NCBI RefSeq assembly: GCF_017114825.1
Contig: NZ_JADEVO010000027.1
Location: forward strand, 1-64,000
DNA length: 64,000 nt
Origin: Pseudomonas gregormendelii
GTDB taxonomy: Bacteria; Pseudomonadota; Gammaproteobacteria; Pseudomonadales; Pseudomonadaceae
Direction: 5' to 3'
The notes beneath the pieces were generated by a model. That model was not told the origin of the DNA, did not search any database, and worked only from the letters and a program-made list of their open reading frames with translations. This document shows positions 31,847-41,298 of the stretch, piece by piece. The translations under genes were made by a program, and so were the position numbers. The first letter of the stretch is position 1, and the number at the start of each line of letters is the position of its first letter.

Positions 31847-32282
31847 TAAGCCATGGCGCCCGCTTCGTGCGGGCGCGATGCTCTGGCAGCTGACCCAGAT
31901 GTTATGGGTAGGCGGCCTGTGGCTGTTGCATATCGGTCTGCTGCCGGTGCTGGGCTGGATTGGCCTGGCACCGCTGCTGATCGACGAAATTGCAGGCATG
32001 CTGAATGCGCTGATGGTGGGGTTTGCCGCAGCGTGTGTGATTTTTCAGGCTTTGGTGCTGATTCAGGCCGAGGGCCTTGCCAGTCTATGGCGCGATATTC
32101 GCGGGCAACTGCTGTTGATGGCGCTGTATGCGTGCGGGATGTTTGTCGCTGTGCGCCTGGGATGGCCGGATGCCGTGAGCTGGCAGGTTTTCAGCTATCT
32201 GGTCCTGGGGTTTTCCGGGCTGGTGCTGGTGTTGCAGCCGGTACCTGGATGGAGTGGCAGGGTGCGCGAAGCACACCCTTGA
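31818..32282 (+). CDS. integral membrane protein, DUF4149-like
   Basis: About 154 residues with four hydrophobic segments (MLWQLTQMLWVGGLWLLHIG, ALMVGFAAACVIFQALVLI, LLLMALYACGMFVAVRLG, FSYLVLGFSGLVLVLQPV). It resembles small inner-membrane proteins of unknown function encoded after greA in Pseudomonas. The start is uncertain: ATG at 31818 overlaps greA by 29 bp, and ATG at 31878 would remove the cytoplasmic N-terminus. Confidence 0.75.
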   Translation: MRLSKFATSDKPWRPLRAGAMLWQLTQMLWVGGLWLLHIGLLPVLGWIGLAPLLIDEIAGMLNALMVGFAAACVIFQALVLIQAEGLASLWRDIRGQLLLMALYACGMFVAVRLGWPDAVSWQVFSYLVLGFSGLVLVLQPVPGWSGRVREAHP

Positions 32283-32291
32283 CCCTTGTCA

Positions 32292-32600
32292 TCACTTGAA
32301 GCGATGGACGTTCGACAGCTGCTTGTTGACGCTGAAGTTCTTGCGGTGAATCAGTGCCATCTTGCCAATGACCTGGACCAGGTCCGCTTTACCGACCTTG
32401 CACAGCTCTGCAATGGACGCCAGGCGCGATTCGCGATCGAGGATGTTGAGCTTGATCTTGATCAGCTCGTGATCCGCCAAAGCGCGTTCAAGTTCGGCTA
32501 ACACACCTTCAGTCAAACCGTTGTCCGCCACGATCAAAACCGGTTTCAGATGGTGGCCGATGGATTTGTACTGTTTCTTCTGCTCTTGAGTGAGCGGCAT
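32292..32600 (-). CDS. yhbY: ribosome-associated RNA-binding protein YhbY
   Basis: The 102-aa CRS1-YhbY domain protein carries the family pattern KKQYKSIGHHLKPVLIVADN, GLTEGVLAELERALADHELI and KADLVQVIGKMALIHRKN. It associates with pre-50S particles. It is divergent from rlmE, as in many gammaproteobacteria. Confidence 0.93.
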   Translation of the reverse strand: MPLTQEQKKQYKSIGHHLKPVLIVADNGLTEGVLAELERALADHELIKIKLNILDRESRLASIAELCKVGKADLVQVIGKMALIHRKNFSVNKQLSNVHRFK

Positions 32601-32701
32601 AATCTGACCCTTTCGTCTGGATTCTGTAAAATGGCGGCCATTTTACCCGAGGGCTCGTGGATCCGCCCAATTAATCACGACCCTTATCATCGAGGTGCCC
32701 A

Positions 32702-33331
32702 ATGGCGCGTTCCAAGACAAGCCTTGGCTGGCTGAAAAGACATGTCAATGATCCCTATGTGAAGCAGGCGCAGAAGGATGGTTACCGCTCGCGTGCGAGC
32801 TACAAGCTTCTGGAAGTCCAGGAGAAATACAGGTTGATCCGTCCGGGTATGAGCGTTGTCGACCTGGGTGCGGCGCCCGGCGGCTGGTCGCAGGTCACCA
32901 GTCGGCTGATCGGCGGTCAGGGGCGTCTGATCGCTTCGGACATTCTGGAAATGGACAGTATTCCGGACGTGACTTTCATCCAGGGTGACTTCACCCAGGA
33001 CGAAGTGCTCGCCCAGATCCTTGAAGCCGTGGGTAATTCGCAGGTGGACCTTGTGATTTCCGATATGGCCCCCAATATGAGTGGTACGCCTGAAGTAGAC
33101 ATGCCAAAAGCCATGTTTCTATGTGAACTGGCGCTTGATCTGGCGGCCCGGATACTCAAGCCGGGTGGTAATTTCGTGATCAAGGTGTTTCAGGGCGAAG
33201 GGTTTGATGCTTACGTGAAGGACGCTCGTCAGAAATTCGACAAGGTCCAGATGATCAAGCCGGACTCTTCCCGTGGCAGTTCCCGCGAGCAATACATGCT
33301 GGCTTGGGGCTATCGCCGTCCTGCCGAGTAA
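32702..33331 (+). CDS. rlmE: 23S rRNA 2'-O-methyltransferase RlmE (FtsJ)
   Basis: The 209-aa SAM-dependent enzyme methylates U2552 of 23S rRNA. The SAM motif VVDLGAAPGGWSQV and the K-D-K-E catalytic set (SRASYKLLE, ISDMAPNMSG, FVIKVFQGEG, SREQYML) are present. It precedes ftsH as in E. coli. Confidence 0.96.
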   Translation: MARSKTSLGWLKRHVNDPYVKQAQKDGYRSRASYKLLEVQEKYRLIRPGMSVVDLGAAPGGWSQVTSRLIGGQGRLIASDILEMDSIPDVTFIQGDFTQDEVLAQILEAVGNSQVDLVISDMAPNMSGTPEVDMPKAMFLCELALDLAARILKPGGNFVIKVFQGEGFDAYVKDARQKFDKVQMIKPDSSRGSSREQYMLAWGYRRPAE

Positions 33332-33519
33332 GGTTTTTTAGCGGGTCGATAGGATTTTCGTATTTCGCCCCGCGGGCAATAGCGAATATTGTGTAGAAAG
33401 TGTTTCACAAAGGGTTACAGACGGCGCCTGCCACCGCCGTTCGTAATGTAGTAAGTTAGGCCGGTGAATATCATGCGAAGCGCGCGCCATTAGCGGAGCT
33501 TGCTTCAGAGGGTAGTTAA

Positions 33520-35439
33520 TTGAACGATATGGCAAAGAATCTGATCCTGTGGTTGATCATCGCGGCAGTCCTGGTGACGGTGATGAACAACTTCTCCAGC
33601 CCTAACGAGCCGCAGACCCTCAACTATTCCGACTTCATCCAGCAGGTCAAGGATGGCAAGGTCGAGCGCGTAGCCGTTGATGGTTATGTCATCACCGGCA
33701 AGCGCAGCGATGGCGACAGCTTCAAGACCATCCGTCCGGCAATCCAGGACAATGGTCTGATCGGTGACCTCGTGGATAACCACGTCGTTGTCGAGGGCAA
33801 GCAGCCTGAGCAGCAAAGCATCTGGACTCAACTCCTGGTGGCCAGCTTCCCGATCCTGGTGATCATCGCCGTGTTCATGTTCTTCATGCGCCAGATGCAG
33901 GGCGGTGCAGGGGGCAAGGGTGGGCCGATGAGCTTTGGCAAGAGCAAGGCACGCCTGCTCTCCGAAGATCAGGTCAAGACCACATTGGCTGACGTTGCCG
34001 GTTGCGACGAAGCCAAGGAAGAAGTTGGCGAGCTCGTCGAATTCCTCCGCGATCCGGGCAAGTTCCAGCGCCTGGGCGGTCGCATTCCTCGCGGCGTCCT
34101 GATGGTCGGTCCTCCGGGTACCGGTAAAACCTTGCTGGCCAAGGCGATTGCCGGCGAAGCCAAGGTGCCGTTCTTCACTATTTCCGGTTCCGACTTCGTC
34201 GAGATGTTCGTCGGCGTGGGTGCGAGCCGTGTTCGTGACATGTTCGAGCAGGCCAAAAAGCACGCGCCTTGCATCATCTTCATCGATGAAATCGACGCCG
34301 TCGGTCGCCACCGTGGCGCCGGCATGGGTGGCGGTCACGACGAGCGCGAACAGACTCTCAACCAGTTGCTGGTAGAGATGGACGGCTTCGAAATGAATGA
34401 CGGCATCATCGTCATCGCCGCGACCAACCGTCCGGACGTACTGGACCCTGCGTTGCTGCGTCCGGGCCGTTTCGACCGTCAGGTTGTGGTCGGTCTGCCG
34501 GATATCCGTGGTCGCGAGCAGATTCTCAAGGTGCACATGCGCAAAGTGCCAATGGGTGACGATGTCGCTCCTGCGGTGATTGCCCGTGGTACCCCGGGTT
34601 TCTCCGGTGCCGACCTGGCCAACCTGGTGAACGAAGCGTCGCTGTTCGCTGCCCGTACCGGCAAGCGCGTCGTCGAAATGAAAGAATTCGAGCTGGCCAA
34701 GGACAAGATCATGATGGGCGCCGAGCGCAAATCCATGGTCATGTCGGAAAAAGAGAAGCAGAACACCGCTTATCACGAAGCCGGCCACGCCATTGTGGGT
34801 CGCGTAGTGCCTGAGCATGATCCGGTCTACAAGGTCTCCATCATCCCGCGCGGTCGTGCGCTGGGTGTGACCATGTTCCTGCCGGAAGAAGATCGCTACA
34901 GCCTGTCCAAGCGTGCGCTGATCAGCCAGATCTGCTCGCTCTACGGTGGCCGTATCGCTGAAGAGATGACCCTGGGCTTCGACGGTGTCACCACCGGCGC
35001 TTCCAACGACATCATGCGTGCCAGCCAGATTGCGCGGAACATGGTGACCAAGTGGGGCCTGTCGGAAAAACTCGGTCCGTTGATGTACGCCGAAGACGAG
35101 GGCGAAGTATTCCTCGGTCGTGGCGGCGGTGGTCAGAGTGCAAGCTTCTCCGGTGAGACAGCCAAGCTGATCGACTCCGAAGTGCGCAGCATCATTGACC
35201 AGTGCTACGGCACCGCCAAGCAGATCCTCACGGACAACCGCGACAAGCTTGATGCGATGGCCGATGCGCTGATGAAGTACGAGACGATCGATGCTGAGCA
35301 GATCGACGACATCATGGCGGGTCGTACTCCTCGCGAACCTCGCGACTGGTCGGGTGGTACAGGGACTTCCGGTACTCCTCCGGCAGTACAGGATCCGCGT
35401 CCGGAAACACCGATCGGCGGTCCTGCTGCTGACGTTTAA
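33520..35439 (+). CDS. ftsH: ATP-dependent zinc metalloprotease FtsH
   Basis: The membrane-anchored AAA+ protease has two N-terminal transmembrane segments (LILWLIIAAVLVTVMNN, LLVASFPILVIIAVFMFFM), Walker A GPPGTGKT, Walker B CIIFIDEIDA, the SRH region PALLRPGRFDRQ and the zinc site HEAGH. It degrades sigma-32, LpxC and unassembled membrane proteins. I placed the start at TTG 33520 because GAGGG ends seven bases before it. The ATG at 33529 (MAKNLILW) is the conventional start but lies 16 bases from that site. Confidence 0.95.
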   Translation: MNDMAKNLILWLIIAAVLVTVMNNFSSPNEPQTLNYSDFIQQVKDGKVERVAVDGYVITGKRSDGDSFKTIRPAIQDNGLIGDLVDNHVVVEGKQPEQQSIWTQLLVASFPILVIIAVFMFFMRQMQGGAGGKGGPMSFGKSKARLLSEDQVKTTLADVAGCDEAKEEVGELVEFLRDPGKFQRLGGRIPRGVLMVGPPGTGKTLLAKAIAGEAKVPFFTISGSDFVEMFVGVGASRVRDMFEQAKKHAPCIIFIDEIDAVGRHRGAGMGGGHDEREQTLNQLLVEMDGFEMNDGIIVIAATNRPDVLDPALLRPGRFDRQVVVGLPDIRGREQILKVHMRKVPMGDDVAPAVIARGTPGFSGADLANLVNEASLFAARTGKRVVEMKEFELAKDKIMMGAERKSMVMSEKEKQNTAYHEAGHAIVGRVVPEHDPVYKVSIIPRGRALGVTMFLPEEDRYSLSKRALISQICSLYGGRIAEEMTLGFDGVTTGASNDIMRASQIARNMVTKWGLSEKLGPLMYAEDEGEVFLGRGGGGQSASFSGETAKLIDSEVRSIIDQCYGTAKQILTDNRDKLDAMADALMKYETIDAEQIDDIMAGRTPREPRDWSGGTGTSGTPPAVQDPRPETPIGGPAADV

Positions 35440-35447
35440 GGTTTGAA

Positions 35448-36299
35448 ATGACTTCTGTTCAGTCCTCAACCCGGTTGCCTTGCGGCAACCGGGTTCTTGA
35501 TTTGGCCCATACGCATGTCATGGGCATTCTCAATGTAACTCCCGACTCTTTCTCCGATGGTGGCCGATACAGCCAGCTCGATGCGGCCTTGCGCCATGCC
35601 GAAGCGATGGTGGCCGCCGGCGCGACCCTGATCGATGTCGGCGGTGAGTCGACCCGGCCGGGTGCCAGGGCGGTTTCTCCGCTGGAGGAGATCGAGCGCG
35701 TAGCGCCTATCGTCGAGCGCATCAGCCGCGAACTCGATGTGATCATCTCGGTGGATACCTCCACCCCGGCAGTCATGCGCGAAGCCGCGCGGCTGGGGGC
35801 CGGGTTGATCAATGATGTGCGCTCCCTGCGTCGTGAGGGTGCCCTGGATGCCGCGGCAGCCACCGGCTTGCCCGTGTGCCTGATGCATATGCTGGGCGAG
35901 CCTGGCGACATGCAGGATGATCCGCATTATCAGGACGTGACCAAAGAAGTCGGTGAGTTTCTCGCCGAGCGCATGGCCCAGTGTGCGCTGGCTGGAATTC
36001 CAGCCGAGCGGATCATCCTGGATCCGGGCTTCGGCTTCGCCAAAACCCTGCAGCACAATCTAAGCTTGTTCAGGCACATGGAAGCTTTGCATGCCCTGGG
36101 GCGCCCCCTGCTGGTCGGGGTTTCGCGCAAGAGCATGATTGGTCATGCGTTGAATCGCCCGGTCGGGGAGCGCCTGTATGGCGGCCTGGCACTGGCGGCA
36201 CTGGCGTGCGCCAAGGGAGCGCGTATATTGCGCGTCCATGATGTAGCCGAAACAGTTGATGTAGTGCGGATGATTACCGCAGTTGAAACAGCCGAATAA
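35448..36299 (+). CDS. folP: dihydropteroate synthase FolP
   Basis: The 283-aa enzyme of folate synthesis condenses p-aminobenzoate with the pterin diphosphate; it is the sulfonamide target. Signatures are MGILNVTPDSFSDGGRY, GATLIDVGGESTRPGA and LLVGVSRKSMIGHALNRPVG. It lies 8 bp after ftsH and just before glmM, the standard order. Confidence 0.96.
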   Translation: MTSVQSSTRLPCGNRVLDLAHTHVMGILNVTPDSFSDGGRYSQLDAALRHAEAMVAAGATLIDVGGESTRPGARAVSPLEEIERVAPIVERISRELDVIISVDTSTPAVMREAARLGAGLINDVRSLRREGALDAAAATGLPVCLMHMLGEPGDMQDDPHYQDVTKEVGEFLAERMAQCALAGIPAERIILDPGFGFAKTLQHNLSLFRHMEALHALGRPLLVGVSRKSMIGHALNRPVGERLYGGLALAALACAKGARILRVHDVAETVDVVRMITAVETAE

Positions 36300-36316
36300 G
36301 AGTGATGGAGCAACTT

Positions 36317-37654
36317 ATGACTAAGAAATATTTTGGTACCGACGGCATTCGCGGTCGTGTCGGCGAATACCCTATTACCCCTGACTTCATGCTCAAGCTC
36401 GGCTGGGCGGCAGGCATGGCCTTTCGCAAGATGGGTGCATGCAAGGTACTGGTGGGCAAGGACACGCGCATTTCCGGATACATGTTTGAGTCGGCGCTGG
36501 AAGCTGGCCTGACGTCGGCCGGTGCCGATGTGATGCTGCTGGGGCCGATGCCGACGCCTGCCATTGCCTATCTGACCCGTACGTTCCATGCGCAAGCCGG
36601 GATCGTGATCAGTGCCTCGCACAATCCCCACGACGACAACGGCATCAAGTTCTTCTCCGGCAAGGGCACCAAGCTGCCGGATGAAGTCGAACTGATGATT
36701 GAAGAGCTGCTCGACACCCCGATGACCGTGGTTGAATCGAGCAAGATCGGCAAGGTTTCGCGCATCAACGATGCCTCGGGTCGTTACATTGAGTTCTGCA
36801 AGAGCAGCGTCCCGACCGGCACCAGCTTTACTGGCTTGAAGATCGTGCTCGACTGCGCCCACGGTGCCACCTACAAGGTGGCGCCGAGCGTATTCCGTGA
36901 ACTGGGGGCTGAAGTCGTAGTGCTCTCCGCCCAGCCCAACGGCCTGAACATCAATGACAATTGCGGTTCGACCCACATGGGCCAGTTGCAGGCTGCCGTA
37001 CTGGCCGAGCATGCGGACCTGGGTATCGCCTTTGATGGCGATGGCGACCGGGTGTTGATGGTCGATCACACCGGGGCCATCGTTGATGGCGACGAGTTGC
37101 TCTACATCATTGCCCGCGACCTGCATGAGCGCGACAAGCTGCAGGGCGGCGTGGTCGGTACCCTGATGAGTAACCTGGGGCTGGAACTGGCACTGGCTGA
37201 GCTGTCGATTCCTTTTGTGCGCGCCAATGTCGGCGACCGGTATGTGATTGCTGACCTGCTCGAGCGCAACTGGTTGGTGGGTGGCGAAAACTCCGGGCAT
37301 ATCGTGTGCTTCAGCCACACCACTACGGGCGATGCGATCATTGCGGCGCTGCAAGTGCTGATGGCGCTCAAGACTCGCGCCGAAGGCCTCGCCCAGGCGC
37401 GCCAGGCGCTGCGCAAGTGCCCTCAGGTGCTGATCAATGTGCGTTTTGGCGGCGGCGCCAACCCGCTTGAACATCCGGCAGTCAAGGAGGCCAGCCAGCG
37501 CGTTACTGACGCCATGGCGGGTCGTGGACGCGTGCTGTTGCGCAAGTCCGGTACCGAGCCGCTGGTGCGTGTCATGGTCGAAGGCGAGGACGAAACACAG
37601 GTTCGCGGCTACGCCGAAGAGCTGGCAAAGCTGGTTACTGAAGTTTCTGCCTGA
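36317..37654 (+). CDS. glmM: phosphoglucosamine mutase GlmM
   Basis: The 445-aa enzyme interconverts glucosamine-6-P and glucosamine-1-P for UDP-GlcNAc synthesis. The phosphoserine loop ISASHNPHDDNGIKFFSG near residue 100, the metal loop AFDGDGDRVLMVDH and the sugar-binding GGENSGHI are all intact. The start at MTKKYFGTDGIRG behind ATGGAGCAACTT gives the family length. Confidence 0.96.
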   Translation: MTKKYFGTDGIRGRVGEYPITPDFMLKLGWAAGMAFRKMGACKVLVGKDTRISGYMFESALEAGLTSAGADVMLLGPMPTPAIAYLTRTFHAQAGIVISASHNPHDDNGIKFFSGKGTKLPDEVELMIEELLDTPMTVVESSKIGKVSRINDASGRYIEFCKSSVPTGTSFTGLKIVLDCAHGATYKVAPSVFRELGAEVVVLSAQPNGLNINDNCGSTHMGQLQAAVLAEHADLGIAFDGDGDRVLMVDHTGAIVDGDELLYIIARDLHERDKLQGGVVGTLMSNLGLELALAELSIPFVRANVGDRYVIADLLERNWLVGGENSGHIVCFSHTTTGDAIIAALQVLMALKTRAEGLAQARQALRKCPQVLINVRFGGGANPLEHPAVKEASQRVTDAMAGRGRVLLRKSGTEPLVRVMVEGEDETQVRGYAEELAKLVTEVSA

Positions 37655-37720
37655 ATTCGGCTTGCCAGCCTTGATTGTGTTGGGTAACATCTGCGCCCAC
37701 TTTGACCGACGAGGTACAGC

Positions 37721-38476
37721 ATGCGTCGCCCTATGGTAGCTGGTAACTGGAAGATGCACGGTACCCGCGCCAGCGTCGCTGAGCTGATCAACGGCCTGGG
37801 TCAACTGGCCTTGCCAAGCGGTGTTGATGTAGCGGTATTCCCGCCTTGCCTGCATATCAATCAAGTGATTGATGGCTTGAAAGGCCTGCCGATCCAGGTC
37901 GGTGCGCAGAATGCTGCGGTGCAAGCCCAGCAAGGTGCGTTGACCGGTGAGATTGCGCCGAGTCAGTTGGTGGATGCAGGTTGTACCCTGGTTCTTGTTG
38001 GACACTCCGAGCGCCGCCAGATCATGGGTGAGCAGGACGGAACACTGATCCGCAAGTTTGCAGCGGCACAGGCATGTGGCTTGATTCCGGTGTTGTGTGT
38101 AGGGGAAACCCTCGAGCAGCGCGAAGCCGGAAAAACTCTTGAAGTGGTCGGGCGTCAGCTGGGCTGCATCATCGAGGATCTGGGTGTTGGTGTCTTTGCC
38201 CAGGCAGTCATTGCTTACGAGCCGGTCTGGGCCATTGGCACAGGGCTAACGGCTTCGCCGCAACAGGCGCAGGATGTGCATGCAGCCATCCGCGCTCAGT
38301 TGGCGGCAGAAAATTCTGAGGTCGCACAAGGTGTGCGGCTTCTATACGGCGGCAGCGTGAAGGCGGCCAATGCGGTCGAACTGTTCGGCATGCCGGATAT
38401 CGATGGGGGGCTCATTGGTGGAGCTTCCCTGAATGCAGATGAGTTCGGTGCGATCATTCGCGCCGCGGGAAACTGA
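37721..38476 (+). CDS. tpiA: triosephosphate isomerase
   Basis: The 251-aa glycolytic/gluconeogenic enzyme has the catalytic Lys in AGNWKMHG, the His in VGHSERRQIMGE and the Glu in VIAYEPVWAIGTGLTASPQQ, plus the phosphate loop LYGGSVKAANA. It is followed at once by secG. Confidence 0.97.
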   Translation: MRRPMVAGNWKMHGTRASVAELINGLGQLALPSGVDVAVFPPCLHINQVIDGLKGLPIQVGAQNAAVQAQQGALTGEIAPSQLVDAGCTLVLVGHSERRQIMGEQDGTLIRKFAAAQACGLIPVLCVGETLEQREAGKTLEVVGRQLGCIIEDLGVGVFAQAVIAYEPVWAIGTGLTASPQQAQDVHAAIRAQLAAENSEVAQGVRLLYGGSVKAANAVELFGMPDIDGGLIGGASLNADEFGAIIRAAGN

Positions 38477-38480
38477 AAAA

Positions 38481-38864
38481 ATGCTGGAAACAGTCGTAGT
38501 CGTTTTTCATCTGCTGGGTGCATTGGGCGTAGTTGCTCTGGTTTTGCTTCAGCAGGGTAAAGGTGCGGATGCTGGTGCGTCTTTCGGAGCAGGTGCTTCA
38601 AATACTGTGTTCGGAAGCCAAGGTTCCTCTACCTTTCTTAGTAAGTTTACTGCTATACTTGCCGCAGGTTTCTTCATAACCAGCTTAGGGTTAGGTTACT
38701 TTGCTAAAGAGAAAGCTCACCAGCTGACTCAAGTAGGTTTGCCAAATCCAGCAGTGTTGGAAGTGCCAAAGCAACAACCGGCTTCTGATGATGTTCCGGT
38801 GCTTCAAGAGCAAAAGTCGGCTACTCCAGCGACTGACGTGCCTCCAGCTCAAGAGCAGAAGTAA
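38481..38864 (+). CDS. secG: protein translocase subunit SecG
   Basis: The 127-aa subunit of the SecYEG channel has two transmembrane helices (VVVFHLLGALGVVALVLLQQ, FTAILAAGFFITSLGLGYF) around the conserved GKGADAGASFGAGAS. The C-terminus is a Pro/Gln-rich cytoplasmic tail. The start at MLETVVVVF was chosen over the extension inside tpiA. Confidence 0.95.
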   Translation: MLETVVVVFHLLGALGVVALVLLQQGKGADAGASFGAGASNTVFGSQGSSTFLSKFTAILAAGFFITSLGLGYFAKEKAHQLTQVGLPNPAVLEVPKQQPASDDVPVLQEQKSATPATDVPPAQEQK

Positions 38865-38886
38865 GAAGGGTTTCAAACGTAGTATT

Positions 38887-38972
38887 GCCGAGGTGGTGGA
38901 ATTGGTAGACACGCAACCTTGAGGTGGTTGTGCCCATAGGGTGTAGGGGTTCGAGTCCCCTTCTCGGTACCA
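38887..38972 (+). tRNA. tRNA-Leu (GAG)
   Basis: An 86-nt class II tRNA with acceptor GCCGAGG..CTCGGT, anticodon loop TTGAGGT (GAG), a long variable arm, T-arm GGTTCGAGTCC and an encoded CCA. A terminator-like repeat GAGAGCCCGC/GCGGGCTTTC follows. Confidence 0.95.
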
Positions 38973-39068
38973 ATTATCAGGAGAGCCCGCTGTTGCGGGC
39001 TTTCTTGTAGGTGGAAGGTTACATTGACCCTGGAAGGGATCGGTCGTATACTTCCGCCCCAGCTTTGT

Positions 39069-39145
<77 letters not shown>

Positions 39146-39149
39146 GTTT

Positions 39150-39178
39150 AAAGAGCCCCTTTTAAGGGGCTTTTTGTT
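39150..39178 (+). terminator. terminator after tRNA-fMet
   Basis: AAAGAGCCCCTTTTAAGGGG followed by CTTTTTG, a compact stem with a T-run. Confidence 0.8.
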
Positions 39179-39283
39179 AGCTGGACACTTTCAACGCCGC
39201 TGTTCGACGGCGTTTCAAGGATGGGCGTTTCGCCCATTTTTTTATTTTGCACAGCATGCACATACATGCACGAGGGGGTTCAG

Positions 39284-39742
39284 GTGTCGAGCAAGCTAGA
39301 AGAGTTGCAGGCCTTGCTGGCCCCGGTGGTCGTGGCCCTAGGCTATGAATGCTGGGGTATTGAGTTTTCGGCTCAAGGTCGCCACTCAATGTTGCGCGTT
39401 TATATTGATAAAGAGGGCGGTGTGCTGGTGGACGACTGCGCCATTGTCAGCCGTCAGATCAGTGGTGTCCTGGACGTTGAAGATCCAATCGCCGTTGAAT
39501 ACACCCTCGAAGTTTCCTCGCCTGGCATGGAACGCCCGCTGTTCACTATTGAGCAGTTTGCAAAATTTGCCGGTGAACAAGTGAAGATCAAGCTGCGCTC
39601 GCCTTTTGAAGGACGACGCAACTTTCAGGGCCTTCTGCGCGGTGTAGAAGAGCAGGACGTCGTGGTGCAGGTAGAAGACCATGAGTTCCTGTTGCCGATC
39701 GATATGATCGACAAGGCCAACATTATTCCCAGTTTTGACTGA
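39284..39742 (+). CDS. rimP: ribosome maturation factor RimP
   Basis: The 152-aa 30S maturation factor contains LGYECWGIEFSAQGRHSMLR, VEYTLEVSSPGMERPLF and the SH3-like C-terminus. I chose GTG at 39284 (M-SSKLEELQALLAPVV) because homologues start there, behind GAGGGGGTTCAG; an in-frame ATG 18 bases upstream is possible. First gene of the nusA-infB operon. Confidence 0.95.
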   Translation: MSSKLEELQALLAPVVVALGYECWGIEFSAQGRHSMLRVYIDKEGGVLVDDCAIVSRQISGVLDVEDPIAVEYTLEVSSPGMERPLFTIEQFAKFAGEQVKIKLRSPFEGRRNFQGLLRGVEEQDVVVQVEDHEFLLPIDMIDKANIIPSFD

Positions 39743-39789
39743 GACGCGGATCCCGCGGATCCAATGGCTTGCGAAAGGCGAGGCGTACG

Positions 39790-41271
39790 ATGAGCAAAGA
39801 AGTACTGCTGGTTGTTGAGTCGGTATCCAATGAAAAGGGCGTACCGGCAAACGTAATTTTTGAAGCGCTGGAGCTGGCTCTGGCCACTGCTACCAAGAAG
39901 CGTTTCGAGGACGAAGTCGATCTGCGTGTGGAAATCAATCGCCACACCGGTGCCTATGAGACTTTCCGTCGCTGGACGGTAGTCGAAGAAGCGGACCTGG
40001 ACGATCCGGCTATCGAAACCTGGCCAAGCAAGGTTGCTGAAACGCATCCTGGTGCTCAGGTCGGTGACGTAGTCGAAGAAAAGATCGAGTCCATCGAGTT
40101 CGGCCGTATCGCTGCACAGACCGCCAAGCAGGTCATTGTGCAAAAAGTTCGCGAAGCCGAGCGCGCTCAAGTCGTTGATGCTTATCGCGAGCGCCTGGGA
40201 GAAATCATCTCCGGCACCGTGAAGAAAGTGACCCGCGACAACGTGATCGTCGACCTGGGCAACAACGCAGAAGCGTTGCTGGCTCGTGAAGACATCATCT
40301 CCCGCGAAACTTTCCGGGTTGGCGTGCGCTTGCGTGCGCTGCTCAAGGAAATCCGCACCGAGAACCGCGGCCCGCAGTTGATCCTGTCGCGTACCGCGCC
40401 GGAAATGCTGATCGAGTTGTTCCGCATCGAAGTGCCGGAAATCGCTGAAGGCCTGATCGAAGTAATGGCTGCATCCCGTGACCCGGGTTCGCGTGCCAAG
40501 ATCGCGGTCCGTTCCAAGGACAAACGCATCGACCCGCAGGGCGCTTGCATTGGTATGCGCGGTTCGCGCGTCCAGGCAGTGTCGGGCGAGTTGGGCGGCG
40601 AGCGTGTGGATATCGTCCTGTGGGACGACAACCCGGCTCAGTTCGTGATCAACGCCATGTCCCCGGCTGAGGTTGCGGCAATTATCGTTGACGAAGATGC
40701 CCATGCAATGGACATCGCCGTTGGCGCAGACAATCTGGCTCAGGCCATCGGTCGCGGAGGTCAGAACGTGCGTCTGGCCAGCCAGTTGACTGGCTGGACC
40801 CTGAACGTGATGACCGAATCGGACATCCAGGCTAAGCAGCAAGCAGAAACCGGCGACATCCTGCGCAACTTCATCGACGAGCTGGAAGTCGACGAAGACC
40901 TGGCACAGGTGCTGGTAGATGAAGGCTTCACCAGCCTGGAAGAGATTGCCTACGTACCGGTGGAGGAAATGCTCAACATCGATGGCTTTGACGAAGAAAC
41001 CGTCAACGAGCTTCGCGCTCGTGCCAAGGATCGTTTGTTGACCAAAGCCATCGCTACTGAGGAAAAGCTGGCAGACGCCCATCCGGCCGAAGACCTGCTC
41101 TCGCTTGAGGGTATGGACAAGGATTTGGCGATGGAACTGGCGGTGCGCGGCGTAATTACCCGCGAAGACCTGGCCGAGCAGTCTATTGACGATCTGCTCG
41201 ACATCGACGGCATTGACGATGATCGTGCCGGCAAGTTGATCATGGCCGCCCGAGCCCATTGGTTCGAGTAA
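39790..41271 (+). CDS. nusA: transcription termination/antitermination factor NusA
   Basis: The 493-aa factor binds RNA polymerase and nascent RNA. It has the N-terminal domain (MSKEVLLVVESVSNEKGVPA), an S1 domain (ISGTVKKVTRDNVIVDLGNN), two KH domains (CIGMRGSRVQAVSGELGGER, GRGGQNVRLASQLTGW) and the two C-terminal acidic repeats. Full family length. Confidence 0.97.
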   Translation: MSKEVLLVVESVSNEKGVPANVIFEALELALATATKKRFEDEVDLRVEINRHTGAYETFRRWTVVEEADLDDPAIETWPSKVAETHPGAQVGDVVEEKIESIEFGRIAAQTAKQVIVQKVREAERAQVVDAYRERLGEIISGTVKKVTRDNVIVDLGNNAEALLAREDIISRETFRVGVRLRALLKEIRTENRGPQLILSRTAPEMLIELFRIEVPEIAEGLIEVMAASRDPGSRAKIAVRSKDKRIDPQGACIGMRGSRVQAVSGELGGERVDIVLWDDNPAQFVINAMSPAEVAAIIVDEDAHAMDIAVGADNLAQAIGRGGQNVRLASQLTGWTLNVMTESDIQAKQQAETGDILRNFIDELEVDEDLAQVLVDEGFTSLEEIAYVPVEEMLNIDGFDEETVNELRARAKDRLLTKAIATEEKLADAHPAEDLLSLEGMDKDLAMELAVRGVITREDLAEQSIDDLLDIDGIDDDRAGKLIMAARAHWFE

Positions 41272-41298
41272 TTAGGCGCGGCCTGAGGAGAGAAGTGC

